Shown here piece by piece: positions 1-7,900 of a stretch of DNA of 64,000 bases; the stretch's first letter is position 1, and each line of letters starts with the position of its first letter. Both the position numbers and the translations under genes were made by a program. The stretch is from DTYU01 sp040756575. Lineage in GTDB: Bacteria > Bacillota > Desulfotomaculia > Desulfotomaculales > Ammonificaceae. The DNA is taken from the NCBI GenBank assembly GCA_040756575.1, contig JBFLYP010000011.1, forward strand, positions 1-64,000, written 5' to 3'. The notes beneath the pieces were generated by a model. That model was not told where the DNA came from, did not search any database, and saw nothing but the letters and a program-made list of their open reading frames with translations.

Positions 1-297
1 TCGGAAGTAATCCACCAACCGCCGGCGGATTACAACCTTGGCAAAAGCCAGGAAGGAGGTCCCGCTCCCCGGTCGAAACTGGTCGATGGCCTCATTCAGG
101 GCCAGCCATGCCACAGAAAGTTCATCGTCATTACTCCAGTGCAAGTAACGGCGGGCGTAGCGAGCTGCTACGCGGGCAACGAAGGCCTGAGACTGTACCA
201 GCACCTTTTCCCGCGCCTGGGAGTCGCCCGCCTGGGCCTGTATGACCCAGTTTTCCAACTCTTCCAGTTGTTCCAACTGTTGTAGCGTGGCCGTCAC
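1..297 (-). CDS. sigI: SigI-like RNA polymerase sigma factor, N-terminal part (cut by window edge)
   Basis: Reading leftward from a GTG at 297 gives an open frame of 99 codons that runs off the window. The start is preceded by AGGGG seven bases upstream. The peptide has an acidic coiled start, then a sigma-70 region 2 pattern: QAGDSQAREKVLVQS, a basic ARYARRY stretch, a DDELSVAWLALNEAIDQF core helix, and FAKVVIRRRLVDYFR. The last motif and the LALNEAID core resemble SigI of Bacillus and clostridia, which controls heat-shock and cell-wall or polysaccharide-sensing regulons with an anti-sigma partner RsgI. The partner, if present, lies outside the window. Another sigma-70 family member cannot be excluded from 99 residues. 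Confidence 0.7.
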   Translation of the reverse strand, partial: MTATLQQLEQLEELENWVIQAQAGDSQAREKVLVQSQAFVARVAARYARRYLHWSNDDELSVAWLALNEAIDQFRPGSGTSFLAFAKVVIRRRLVDYFR

Positions 298-1317
298 GTA
301 GTGACCCCTTGTCGATCCACCAGCCGAGTAAGGGCAAATGCACGAACCGGCGACCTTATTTTTGCAGTACCAACTGTTCCGCAAGGCTCTTTATACGCAG
401 GTCCGGGTCGAGAACGGCCCTCGCTGGGAGGATATGTATCCGGCGGCAGCGTAATTGGGATTGGTGTCCCGCCGCAAAACACCTATCCCTAATTCCTTCC
501 TGGAATAAAACAACTCACAGGTGATCCGCCTTCCCTTCCTGAAAGCGGATAATTCGTCTCCATAAGACGGGTAAAGCTTTTCTTCCCTTAATATTTAAAT
601 CCCCCAGAATACAAGTGTTTGAATCTTCCGTAATACAGCACCCTATCGGGATAAAAATCCGGCTGTTACAACAGACTCACGCCAGTCTCAAGCCTCTCAC
701 CGGGCCGGCGAAGTTTGTGAATATGCCTCATCTATTACTGAGCCCTTTGGAGCGTTCGTTCGGCCACACGGATGGTAATATCACCAATGCTGCGGAACTC
801 TGCAAGTTACAGCAGTTTCCCCAGTTTCCAAAATCATATCATTTTTTCGCCTTCCTGTCAATTTCTCGGCCCCTTTGGTAATTTCTCACCCCTTTATGCA
901 AGCGCGGGTTGGCCGACTACTTCCCGATCGTACATTAATCGCGGCCTTCGCAAGGGAAAACGAAATACCGGTCGTGTTCTAAGCGGCGCACGTCCTTAAC
1001 CCTTTCGTCTGCCACACGGAACGCTGGGCTTTAAAGTTTTCCTATTCCTGCATTTTCTTTCTTGTACCTGCATAAGTTTTGTTGAGCCCGGTAAAAGAAG
1101 CGGCAACTAAGATTCACCGGCTCTGTTGCACAAAGCAGGCGGTGAGAATGCACACCGGGATTACCGGCTTTAAACTTTCTCGAAAATTTTAACAGCCAAG
1201 GCATAAATGTAAGTAGTAGGAATATAAATTGTCGTAAGTAATTACTGGAAAAAAATGATAAGGCTACCGTGACTGCCAGCATTGACTACTGACAACATTT
1301 TAAGGGAGGGAATCTTG
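298..1317. other. Long intergenic region between divergent sigI-like gene and spoIVA
   Basis: About 1 kb separates the leftward sigI-like gene from the rightward spoIVA. Short frames here (the longest is 615-881) lack ribosome sites and recognisable motifs, so I call no gene. The clear signal is a leftward sigma-A type promoter at 833-861, which would give the sigI-like mRNA a leader of about 530 nt. I could not assign the leader to a known riboswitch class. I saw no convincing sporulation-type promoter for spoIVA. Confidence 0.5.
833..861 (-). promoter_or_regulatory. Sigma-A type promoter facing the sigI-like gene
   Basis: On the minus strand TTGACA (861-856) is followed after exactly 17 bases by TATGAT (838-833). 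Both hexamers are near consensus. It fires leftward toward the sigI-like start at 297 and implies an unusually long 5' leader. Confidence 0.65.
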
Positions 1318-2790
1318 ATGGAACATCTCTTTCGGGATATCAGTGAGCGCACCGGGGGAGACGTCTATATCGGGGTTGTCGGGGGGGTGCGCACCGGCAA
1401 GTCCACATTCATCAGGCGTTTTATGGAATTGATGGTGATTCCCAACATCGAAAACGTATACGACCGTGAGCGGGCGCGGGATGAACTCCCGCAGGCGGGC
1501 ACAGGCAAAACGGTGATGACCACCGAACCCAAGTTTGTGCCGAATGAGGCGGTGGAGGTGGTCCTGGACTCCGGCATAAAATTTAAGGTCAGGCTGGTGG
1601 ACTGCGTCGGTTACAGGGTCGAAGGGGCGCTCGGATACGAGGAGGAAGATGTTCCGCGCCTCGTGACAACGCCCTGGTTTGACGAGCCCATTCCTTTTGA
1701 CGAGGCTGCCGAGATCGGCACGAGGAAAGTGATCCAGGACCACTCCTCAATCGGCATCGTCATGACCACGGACGGAACCATTACGGACCTCCCGCGGGAA
1801 AGCTACATCCAGGCTGAGGAGCGGGTGATCCAGGAGCTTAAGGACTTAAACAAACCGTTTATCGTCATTCTGAACAGTACCCAGCCGCACGCGTTGGAAA
1901 CGTCGCAATTAGCTGCAGAATTAGCCGAAAAATACGGGGTTCCGGTCCTGCCGGTAGACGCCCTGCAGATGACCCAAAACGACATATTCACCATTCTTGA
2001 AGAAGTCCTGTACGAATTCCCCGTCACGGAAGTAAACATCGCTCTGCCGCCGTGGGTGGATGAACTGAGCCCCGATCACTGGCTGCGCCAGAATTTTGAA
2101 TCGGCCGTGCGGGACGCGATTTCCAAGGTTCGCCGCGTTCGCGATATCCAGGGGGTATCACTTGCATTGAAAGAGCAGGAGTTCATCGGCGACGTGGTGA
2201 TTCGGGAAACCGACCTCGGCAGCGGTACCTCATCCATCGCGGTTACCGCAAAAGAGGGGCTGTTTCACCAGATACTTTCCGAAATAAGCGGCTTCAGCGT
2301 AACCGGCGACCAGGATATCCTCCGCCTGCTGAAAGAGCTGAGCGTGGCTAAGCGGGAGTACGACAAGTTTGCCGACGCCATTAAAGAGGTCAGGGAAACG
2401 GGATACGGTATTGTTACCCCGCGGCTTGACGAAATGAACCTGGAGGAACCGGAACTGATCCGCCAGGGGAACCGCTTCGGTGTACGGCTTAAAGCCAGTG
2501 CTCCTTCGCTCCACTTGATTCGGGCCAACATCACCACCGAGATTACACCGATTATCGGGACAGAAAGACAGTGCGAGGAACTGGTCCGCTTCATCCTGAA
2601 CGAGTTTGAGGAGAACCCTAAAAGGATCTGGGAGTCCGAACTCTTTGGCAAATCGCTGCACGATTTAGTCCGGGAGGGTATTCAGAATAAACTGCACCGG
2701 ATCCCGGAAAACACGCAGGCAAAACTGCAGGAAACGCTCCAGCGGATTGTAAACGACGGTGCAGGCGGCATCATCTGTATCATAATTTAA
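1318..2790 (+). CDS. spoIVA: Stage IV sporulation protein A (spore coat morphogenetic ATPase)
   Basis: This 490-residue protein matches SpoIVA in length and content. SpoIVA polymerises on the forespore outer membrane using ATP and forms the base of the spore coat. A P-loop G-GVRTGKST lies at residues 22-30, followed by FIRRFMELMVIPNI and the family-typical stretch ending RDELPQAGTGKTVMTTEP. The C-terminus is hydrophobic (GGIICIII), as in the family where it anchors or polymerises the protein. The frame opens at 1282, but the ATG at 1318 has AGGGAGG upstream and begins with MEHLF like known orthologues. The gene stands alone with a hairpin after the stop. It marks the organism as an endospore former. 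Confidence 0.96.
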   Translation: MEHLFRDISERTGGDVYIGVVGGVRTGKSTFIRRFMELMVIPNIENVYDRERARDELPQAGTGKTVMTTEPKFVPNEAVEVVLDSGIKFKVRLVDCVGYRVEGALGYEEEDVPRLVTTPWFDEPIPFDEAAEIGTRKVIQDHSSIGIVMTTDGTITDLPRESYIQAEERVIQELKDLNKPFIVILNSTQPHALETSQLAAELAEKYGVPVLPVDALQMTQNDIFTILEEVLYEFPVTEVNIALPPWVDELSPDHWLRQNFESAVRDAISKVRRVRDIQGVSLALKEQEFIGDVVIRETDLGSGTSSIAVTAKEGLFHQILSEISGFSVTGDQDILRLLKELSVAKREYDKFADAIKEVRETGYGIVTPRLDEMNLEEPELIRQGNRFGVRLKASAPSLHLIRANITTEITPIIGTERQCEELVRFILNEFEENPKRIWESELFGKSLHDLVREGIQNKLHRIPENTQAKLQETLQRIVNDGAGGIICIII

Positions 2791-2802
2791 GACGGCTCAG
2801 AT

Positions 2803-2824
2803 GGACCGACTTTAGAGGGTCGGT
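2803..2824 (+). terminator. Hairpin after spoIVA, possible terminator
   Basis: ACCGAC and GTCGGT arms enclose a short loop directly after the spoIVA stop. Only a weak T-rich tail follows, so termination is a guess. Confidence 0.35.
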
Positions 2825-3121
2825 TCAATGTGTAAGGTTAAGGTTCTAAGTTAGGCTCAACGGATTGACCTTAAAGGTTCGTTCGAAGTCTGTTAGACTC
2901 ATAAGGACCGGACCGACTTTAAGGTTGGTTTAAAGTTCATGGTTCGAGGTTTTAGGTTCAACTTTTTTGACGTTGAATGGAACCTCAAAGGTCCGTTAGT
3001 ATAAGTTTGCACGCTAAACGTGGCACGTTATACGTTGAACGAACCCTGCATCCTGCCGATTGAGAGAAAACGTTGAACGGACCATAAATCACTTCCGTCT
3101 AAGCTTGCACGCGGATAAATA

Positions 3122-3155
3122 AGAAGCCCTTCCCGTAGGAAGGACTTCTCATTTT
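3122..3155 (+). terminator. Intrinsic terminator-like hairpin
   Basis: An inverted repeat of about 11 bp (AGAAGCCCTTCC against GGAAGGACTTCT, one mismatch) with a 4-base loop is followed by CATTTTA. It lies 330 bp past spoIVA, at the end of a stretch rich in ACGTTGAACGGACC-like words. Confidence 0.5.
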
Positions 3156-3204
3156 AGAGCCCATAATGACCTGCGCTCCGGCTGTCCTGCATCCCTGCTA
3201 AGCT

Positions 3205-3545
3205 CCGGGTAACCTTTCGGCTACCCGGAACCCGTGATGGAACCCAGGATAACCTTTGCCCGACTGATGCAGGTACCTTGAGAGCTACCGACAACCTCTC
3301 GGCTGCCAGCAACCCTATTAAGCACCAGGCTTATCCTACGGCACGTGCATCAATCTTGGCTCGACCGGCATGCCTCCTTTTTGGCCCGACAGCAGTCCTT
3401 ACGACTGCTACCGAGATTTCCCCGGAACCATACCGATCTGCTCGCCGGCTGATACCGAGCCTTCTTGACCCGGTATCAACCTTTGTTCGACTGCTACCGC
3501 GCCACACTTGTGACACGGTAGCAATCTTTGCTCGGCCATTACGGA
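3205..3545. repeat. Degenerate tandem array of 40-44 bp hairpin-forming units
   Basis: A word close to CTTTGCTCGACTGCTACCG recurs near 3211, 3251, 3293, 3352, 3393, 3435, 3478 and 3522, mostly 40-44 bp apart. Several units contain their own inverted repeat: CCGGGTA/TACCCGG near 3205-3229, TGATACCG/CGGTATCA near 3450-3477, GCTACCG/CGGTAGC near 3492-3521. Short frames on both strands run through it, but their residues follow the repeat and have no ribosome site, so I treat the array as non-coding. No function is known to me. Confidence 0.6.
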
Positions 3546-3782
3546 CCCTGTTGCTTATAGTGTGATCGGATTTTAACAAAAATATTTAGGTGTTCGGACA
3601 AAATTTTTGCGGTAATATATTCACAAAGAAGAAATTAGCGGGTTTACCTTGATGAACATACCGGGGTCCGCTCGAAGCAGAAAGGTTGAAACGCTTTGGT
3701 TTTTGCGGCACTTCAGCCGGCCGCAGGCCCATCCAGCGGTCTTCAAGCGATTTTTTAGCCGTGATAGGGAGAAGAACGGTAC

Positions 3783-4721
3783 ATGGATAAGAAAGCGCGC
3801 ATAGCGCTCCTTTCTGTCGGGTCAAATACCCTTCTCACTTTCGGTAAGTTCACCGCCGGCATTGCCATGAATTCCGTAGCGGTGTTCTCCGAAGCGCTGC
3901 ATTCCGGTATTGACCTTCTGGCGTCGCTGGTGGCCTTCGCTTCGGTCAGGCAGTCTGCAAAGCCTGCCGACGAACAGCACCAGTTCGGCCACGGAAAGTT
4001 TGAGAATATTGCAAGCATTGCGGAGGCGCTGCTGATACTACTCGCCGCCAGCCTGATTATCCACAACGCCGTCCAAAAACTGCTGCATCCGGAGCCTGTT
4101 GAGGCACTCGGGTTGGGCGCAGTGCTGATGGGTGTTTCTGCGGTTGTAAACCTTGTGGTTTCGCAGGTGCTGATGAAGACGGCGCGCGAGACGGATTCGC
4201 CGGCTCTCGCCGCGGACGCCTGGCACCTGCGCACGGACGTGTACACATCGTTAGGAGTCTTCCTCGGCATCGGCATCATTCATTTTACCGGGCGTACGAT
4301 TGCCGATCCGCTTGTAGGTATCGCTGTCGCCCTGCTGATCCTTAAAGCCGCCTTCGACCTCATCCGGGAATCCATGTTCAGCCTTCTCGACGTAAGGCTG
4401 CCGGAAGCTGAAGAGACGATTATCAGGGAGATTCTCGACAAATTCAAGGACGAATACGTGGAGTATCACGATCTCCGCACACGCCGGGCCGGCGGAGAAC
4501 GGCACGTCGACCTGCATCTTGTGCTGCCTTACGACATGACCGTAGCCGAGGGGAACGCCCTGGTCGGCAGGATCGAAGCCGCGATTCAAAGGCGCCTGCC
4601 GAGAACCTACGTTTTAATTTCCACCGACCCCTGCCGGGTTGAGTGTGAAGCATGCCGGCAGGAGTGCAAGCCCCCCGATGCTCTTCCTGAGAGCGGAAGA
4701 CCAACCGGAAATCACGGATAA
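3783..4721 (+). CDS. Cation diffusion facilitator family metal transporter
   Basis: The 312-residue protein is a CDF-type divalent metal/proton antiporter of the cytoplasmic membrane. It has about six hydrophobic segments in the first 200 residues. Motifs include the metal-site sequence EALHSGIDL near residues 37-45, HQFGHGKFENIAS after the second segment, and AADAWHLRTDV in the fifth segment, which supply the paired His/Asp ligands. The C-terminal cytoplasmic domain contains the expected HDLRTRRAGGERHVDLHL strand. The tail ends in a Cys cluster (CRVECEACRQEC) that is unusual for the family and may bind metal. Exact substrate (Zn, Fe, Mn) cannot be told. It appears monocistronic. Confidence 0.9.
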   Translation: MDKKARIALLSVGSNTLLTFGKFTAGIAMNSVAVFSEALHSGIDLLASLVAFASVRQSAKPADEQHQFGHGKFENIASIAEALLILLAASLIIHNAVQKLLHPEPVEALGLGAVLMGVSAVVNLVVSQVLMKTARETDSPALAADAWHLRTDVYTSLGVFLGIGIIHFTGRTIADPLVGIAVALLILKAAFDLIRESMFSLLDVRLPEAEETIIREILDKFKDEYVEYHDLRTRRAGGERHVDLHLVLPYDMTVAEGNALVGRIEAAIQRRLPRTYVLISTDPCRVECEACRQECKPPDALPESGRPTGNHG

Positions 4722-4835
4722 TGTTTAAGATAAAAGCAAATTTTTTCGAAAAGTTCGTTGCCTAAGTTATTAACGAAGGCAAAAACGCGCATAATATTGT
4801 CAACTTACTACTAAGAAACAGGAGGGTAAAGACAA

Positions 4836-5123
4836 ATGCTCACTTTAGCAGCACCGCTTTCAGAGTACTTCCTCCACGTCGACAACCGTCTTCCGGAAGA
4901 GGCCTGGCGGGTGCTCCGTGCACTGGGAGACGGCGGGCGGATGAACAAGGAGGAACTGTCTCTCATGGCGCGGGTCAAGCGGGCGGTTTTAGACCACGTG
5001 GTAATGCAGTTATACGCCCTCGGGCTGGTGGACGTCACCGCCGAGGGGAAAAGCAAGATCTGCAGCCTTACCAAGTTAGGCGAGGAATTCTCTTACCTGC
5101 GCAAAGAAAACGGGGCGGAATAA
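4836..5123 (+). CDS. Small winged-helix-like protein of unknown function
   Basis: A 95-residue protein with a strong ribosome site (AGGAGGG ten bases before ATG). The middle, about residues 20-85, reads like a winged helix: EEAWRVLRALGDGGRMNKEELSLMARV, then a recognition-helix-like VKRAVLDHVVMQLYALGLVDV, then a charged wing and TKLGEEF. This pattern is typical of small MarR/ArsR-like DNA-binding folds, but I cannot name a family. It is followed at once by a strong terminator, so it is probably a single-gene transcript. The role is unknown. Confidence 0.75.
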   Translation: MLTLAAPLSEYFLHVDNRLPEEAWRVLRALGDGGRMNKEELSLMARVKRAVLDHVVMQLYALGLVDVTAEGKSKICSLTKLGEEFSYLRKENGAE

Positions 5124-5143
5124 GAAACCGCTCCGGAGAGAGC

Positions 5144-5167
5144 AGGCCGCGGCGCGCGGCCTTTTTT
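5144..5167 (+). terminator. Intrinsic terminator after the winged-helix gene
   Basis: GGCCGCG and CGCGGCC arms are separated by three bases and followed by six T. This is a standard rho-independent terminator. Confidence 0.85.
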
Positions 5168-5260
5168 CATTATGATTTGACGTATGTACTCGTCCGGGGC
5201 AATGTGCTATGATAAAGACCAGGGGCTGGACCCCGGTAATATAAGGCAGGGAGGAATAGA

Positions 5261-7900
5261 GTGGCCGGGCAAAAGTGGCGGTTGGCCGCCGAGGAACCCG
5301 TACTGCGGACGCTTTTCGTCCGGGAACTGGATATAAGTCCTATTACGGCACAGTGTCTAATCAACAGGGGAGTCTGGTCGTTGCATGAAGCCGCGGAGTT
5401 TTTAGCCGGGGAAACCGCCCGGCTTGAATCACCCTGGCTGCTGAAGGATATCGGTAGAGCGGTTGTACGCATAAAGGAAGCGGTGGCTAAAAAGGAACGC
5501 ATACTCATTTACGGTGACTACGACGCCGACGGGGTAACGGCCGCCGCGCTTTTGTTTTTGACACTCAAAAGATTAGGCAGCGAACCTGTATGCCACCTGC
5601 CAAGCCGGGAAGAAGGATACGGCCTTAAGGAACCGGTACTCCGGCACTTCCGGGAGGAAGGTTTCAGCCTGGTTATCACCGTGGACTGCGGGACAAGCGC
5701 CTGCCGGGAAGCTCTCCTTTGCCGCGAACTTGGCATTGACCTGGTGATTACCGATCATCACCAGCCGGGACCTGAACTGCCGGATGCGGCGGCCGTTGTG
5801 AACCCGAAACAGCCGGGCTGCCTCTATCCCTATAAACACTTCGCGGGGGTAGGAGTGGCCTGGAAACTCGCAACAGCACTCATGGAAGAGACGATGGGGA
5901 ACAATGCCGGGAGTATGGCGGAGGACCTTCTGGACCTTGTGGCCATCGGAACCGTGGCCGACGTGGTACCCCTCACAGGCGAAAACCGTGTCCTCGTGCG
6001 CGCCGGGCTGAAAAGGGTAGGGGAGAGGACCCGCCCGGGCCTGCGCGCCCTGCTGCGGCAATCCGCCGCGGGCGAGACAGTGACGGCACGTACGGTATCC
6101 ATGATTTTAGCGCCGCGGATAAACGCCGCAGGCAGAGTAGGGGACCCCCGTACGGCCTTAGACCTGCTGCTCAGCGAGGAAGAAAACGCAGAAGAAGGAG
6201 CGGCGCTGCTCTGTTCGCTGAACCAGGAACGGCAGCGGTTGGAAACGCTGATGCTGGCGGAGGCTCAGGCATTGATCGACGGTAAACCAGGCGAGGTGCA
6301 AAAGCCTGTGCTTGTGGTAGCGGGAGAGGGGTGGCTCCCCGGGCTTACCGGGATAGTGGCAAACCGCCTGGTGGAGCGTTACGGCCGCCCGGTTTTTTTG
6401 ATCGCCCTCAACGGTGAGAGCGGGAGGGGGTCAGGGCGCGGAACGCCGGGCTACGACGTTTTCCAGGCGCTCCAATACGCCGCCCCCCACCTTGTCGAAT
6501 ACGGCGGCCACACCGGAGCCGGGGGATTCACCGTCATGCGCGAAGCGGTGGCAGCGTTCGGAGAAGCGCTTATCGAGTACAGCCGACTGGAAAAGCGCCC
6601 TGCGCCGGTCTCATTGCATCTGGACGCGGATGTTAAATTCGAGGAGCTTACTCCGGAACTCGCAACGGAACTCGACCTCCTCGAACCCCACGGGTGCGGG
6701 AACCCGCCGGTGCGCCTGGTTTCTTACGGGGTCGGTGTCGAAGACGCCCGCCCGGTCGGCGCGAACGGAAGCCATCTCAAGCTCCGGCTGCGCCAGGGCA
6801 ACACCGGCTTTGACGCAATCGCCTTCGGCCTCGCCGGCAACAGCTCACCCCCACGGGTGCTGGACGTGGTTTTCCGGCCGGCAATAAGCGAGGTTACAGG
6901 CCGGTTGGAGCTTATAATTGAGGATTTCAGGCCGGCGGAGAAGGATTCCTGCACCCCCAAGCCATACGGGGCAAACATCTTTATCAAGCAGGCGTTAGAT
7001 TACATCAGTCAACTGACCGACCTTTACAGGCCCGAGGAGGCACCGGAAAAACAGCAGCAGCCTGCGAAACGCGCTGCGCTTGTTGACATGCGGGGGCACC
7101 CCGACCGGTGGGCGGTGCTCGCGCAAATGTACAGCATCCGGAAACCGGTGGTGCTGGTCTCGACACCAGCGGCAGCGTGCGAGGTGGCGGCGCGGCTCAG
7201 GCTGGTCTTCCCGGACACGGCCGACCGTGTAACGGTGTTCCACGCCGGGCTGCCGGAGAAGCATCGTGCCGCTGCGGCGACGGCGGCGGCCGGCGATACC
7301 GGGGTCCTGGTGACCACACCTGCATTGGCCGGGCGGTTCCCGGATGACAAAGACGTGGTCGTTTTCGAACTGTTTCATACATGGTCCCAATGGGAATGGC
7401 TGCGCGGGTGTGGGGGGCGGGAGCTGATCCTCCTCTTCGGCGGCCGCGACAGGGAAGCGGCAAGGTTGCGCCTCAACGCACTGGCCCCGCCGCGGAAGGC
7501 TCTGCTTGGGTTTTACCAGTATCTGAGGAGGCACGCCGGACGGGGTATCATAACAATCGGTTTCCCGGACGGGGTAAAGCTTTTAAAGAATTGCGGCGTC
7601 CCGGGAGCCGGAAAGCGTGCGCTGGAGAACGCGCTCAAGATACTTGCCGAACTCGAGCTTCTGGAATTAAATCCCGCGGCAGGCGGCTACCGTATCGGCT
7701 TGAAAACTCCTCAAAGGAAGCGTTTCCTTCCAGCATCGCCTACCTTCAAACAACAGCACGTCTTTAAGCGGGAAGTGCTCGACTGCCAGAAACATTTTCT
7801 GACCAGCCCGTCCGAGGTGCTTAAAGATTATTTCCAGTGTGGTATAATTAGCACTGGTGGTACCGATGACGTTGGCACTTTACGACGAACTCCTATCTAA
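5261..7900 (+). CDS. recJ: Single-stranded-DNA-specific 5'-3' exonuclease RecJ
   Basis: RecJ degrades ssDNA 5' to 3' in recombination and mismatch repair. The frame has the DHH phosphoesterase motifs in order: IYGDYDADGVTA near residue 84, an aspartate-containing TVDCGTS, VITDHHQPGPELPDA near 165, and the DHHA1 signature YGGHTGAGGF near 420. An OB-fold-like region follows. The protein has 879 residues, longer than the 550-580 of Gram-negative RecJ because of a 300-residue C-terminal extension, as in Firmicute RecJ. The start is GTG at 5261 after GGGAGGAA. The 3' end overlaps the rel start by about 35 bp, so the two are probably co-transcribed and translationally coupled. The apt gene often found between them elsewhere is absent. 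Confidence 0.95.
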   Translation: MAGQKWRLAAEEPVLRTLFVRELDISPITAQCLINRGVWSLHEAAEFLAGETARLESPWLLKDIGRAVVRIKEAVAKKERILIYGDYDADGVTAAALLFLTLKRLGSEPVCHLPSREEGYGLKEPVLRHFREEGFSLVITVDCGTSACREALLCRELGIDLVITDHHQPGPELPDAAAVVNPKQPGCLYPYKHFAGVGVAWKLATALMEETMGNNAGSMAEDLLDLVAIGTVADVVPLTGENRVLVRAGLKRVGERTRPGLRALLRQSAAGETVTARTVSMILAPRINAAGRVGDPRTALDLLLSEEENAEEGAALLCSLNQERQRLETLMLAEAQALIDGKPGEVQKPVLVVAGEGWLPGLTGIVANRLVERYGRPVFLIALNGESGRGSGRGTPGYDVFQALQYAAPHLVEYGGHTGAGGFTVMREAVAAFGEALIEYSRLEKRPAPVSLHLDADVKFEELTPELATELDLLEPHGCGNPPVRLVSYGVGVEDARPVGANGSHLKLRLRQGNTGFDAIAFGLAGNSSPPRVLDVVFRPAISEVTGRLELIIEDFRPAEKDSCTPKPYGANIFIKQALDYISQLTDLYRPEEAPEKQQQPAKRAALVDMRGHPDRWAVLAQMYSIRKPVVLVSTPAAACEVAARLRLVFPDTADRVTVFHAGLPEKHRAAAATAAAGDTGVLVTTPALAGRFPDDKDVVVFELFHTWSQWEWLRGCGGRELILLFGGRDREAARLRLNALAPPRKALLGFYQYLRRHAGRGIITIGFPDGVKLLKNCGVPGAGKRALENALKILAELELLELNPAAGGYRIGLKTPQRKRFLPASPTFKQQHVFKREVLDCQKHFLTSPSEVLKDYFQCGIISTGGTDDVGTLRRTPI

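Noticed and set aside
615..881. 88-codon open frame in the sigI-spoIVA gap
   Set aside because: No ribosome site, irregular composition, and the promoter for the opposite strand lies inside it.
3278..3579. Overlapping open frames on both strands in the tandem array
   Set aside because: They follow the repeat units, have no ribosome sites and resemble no protein.
7381..7767. 128-codon frame inside recJ
   Set aside because: Shadow frame of a GC-rich gene; Arg/Gly-rich with no family resemblance.
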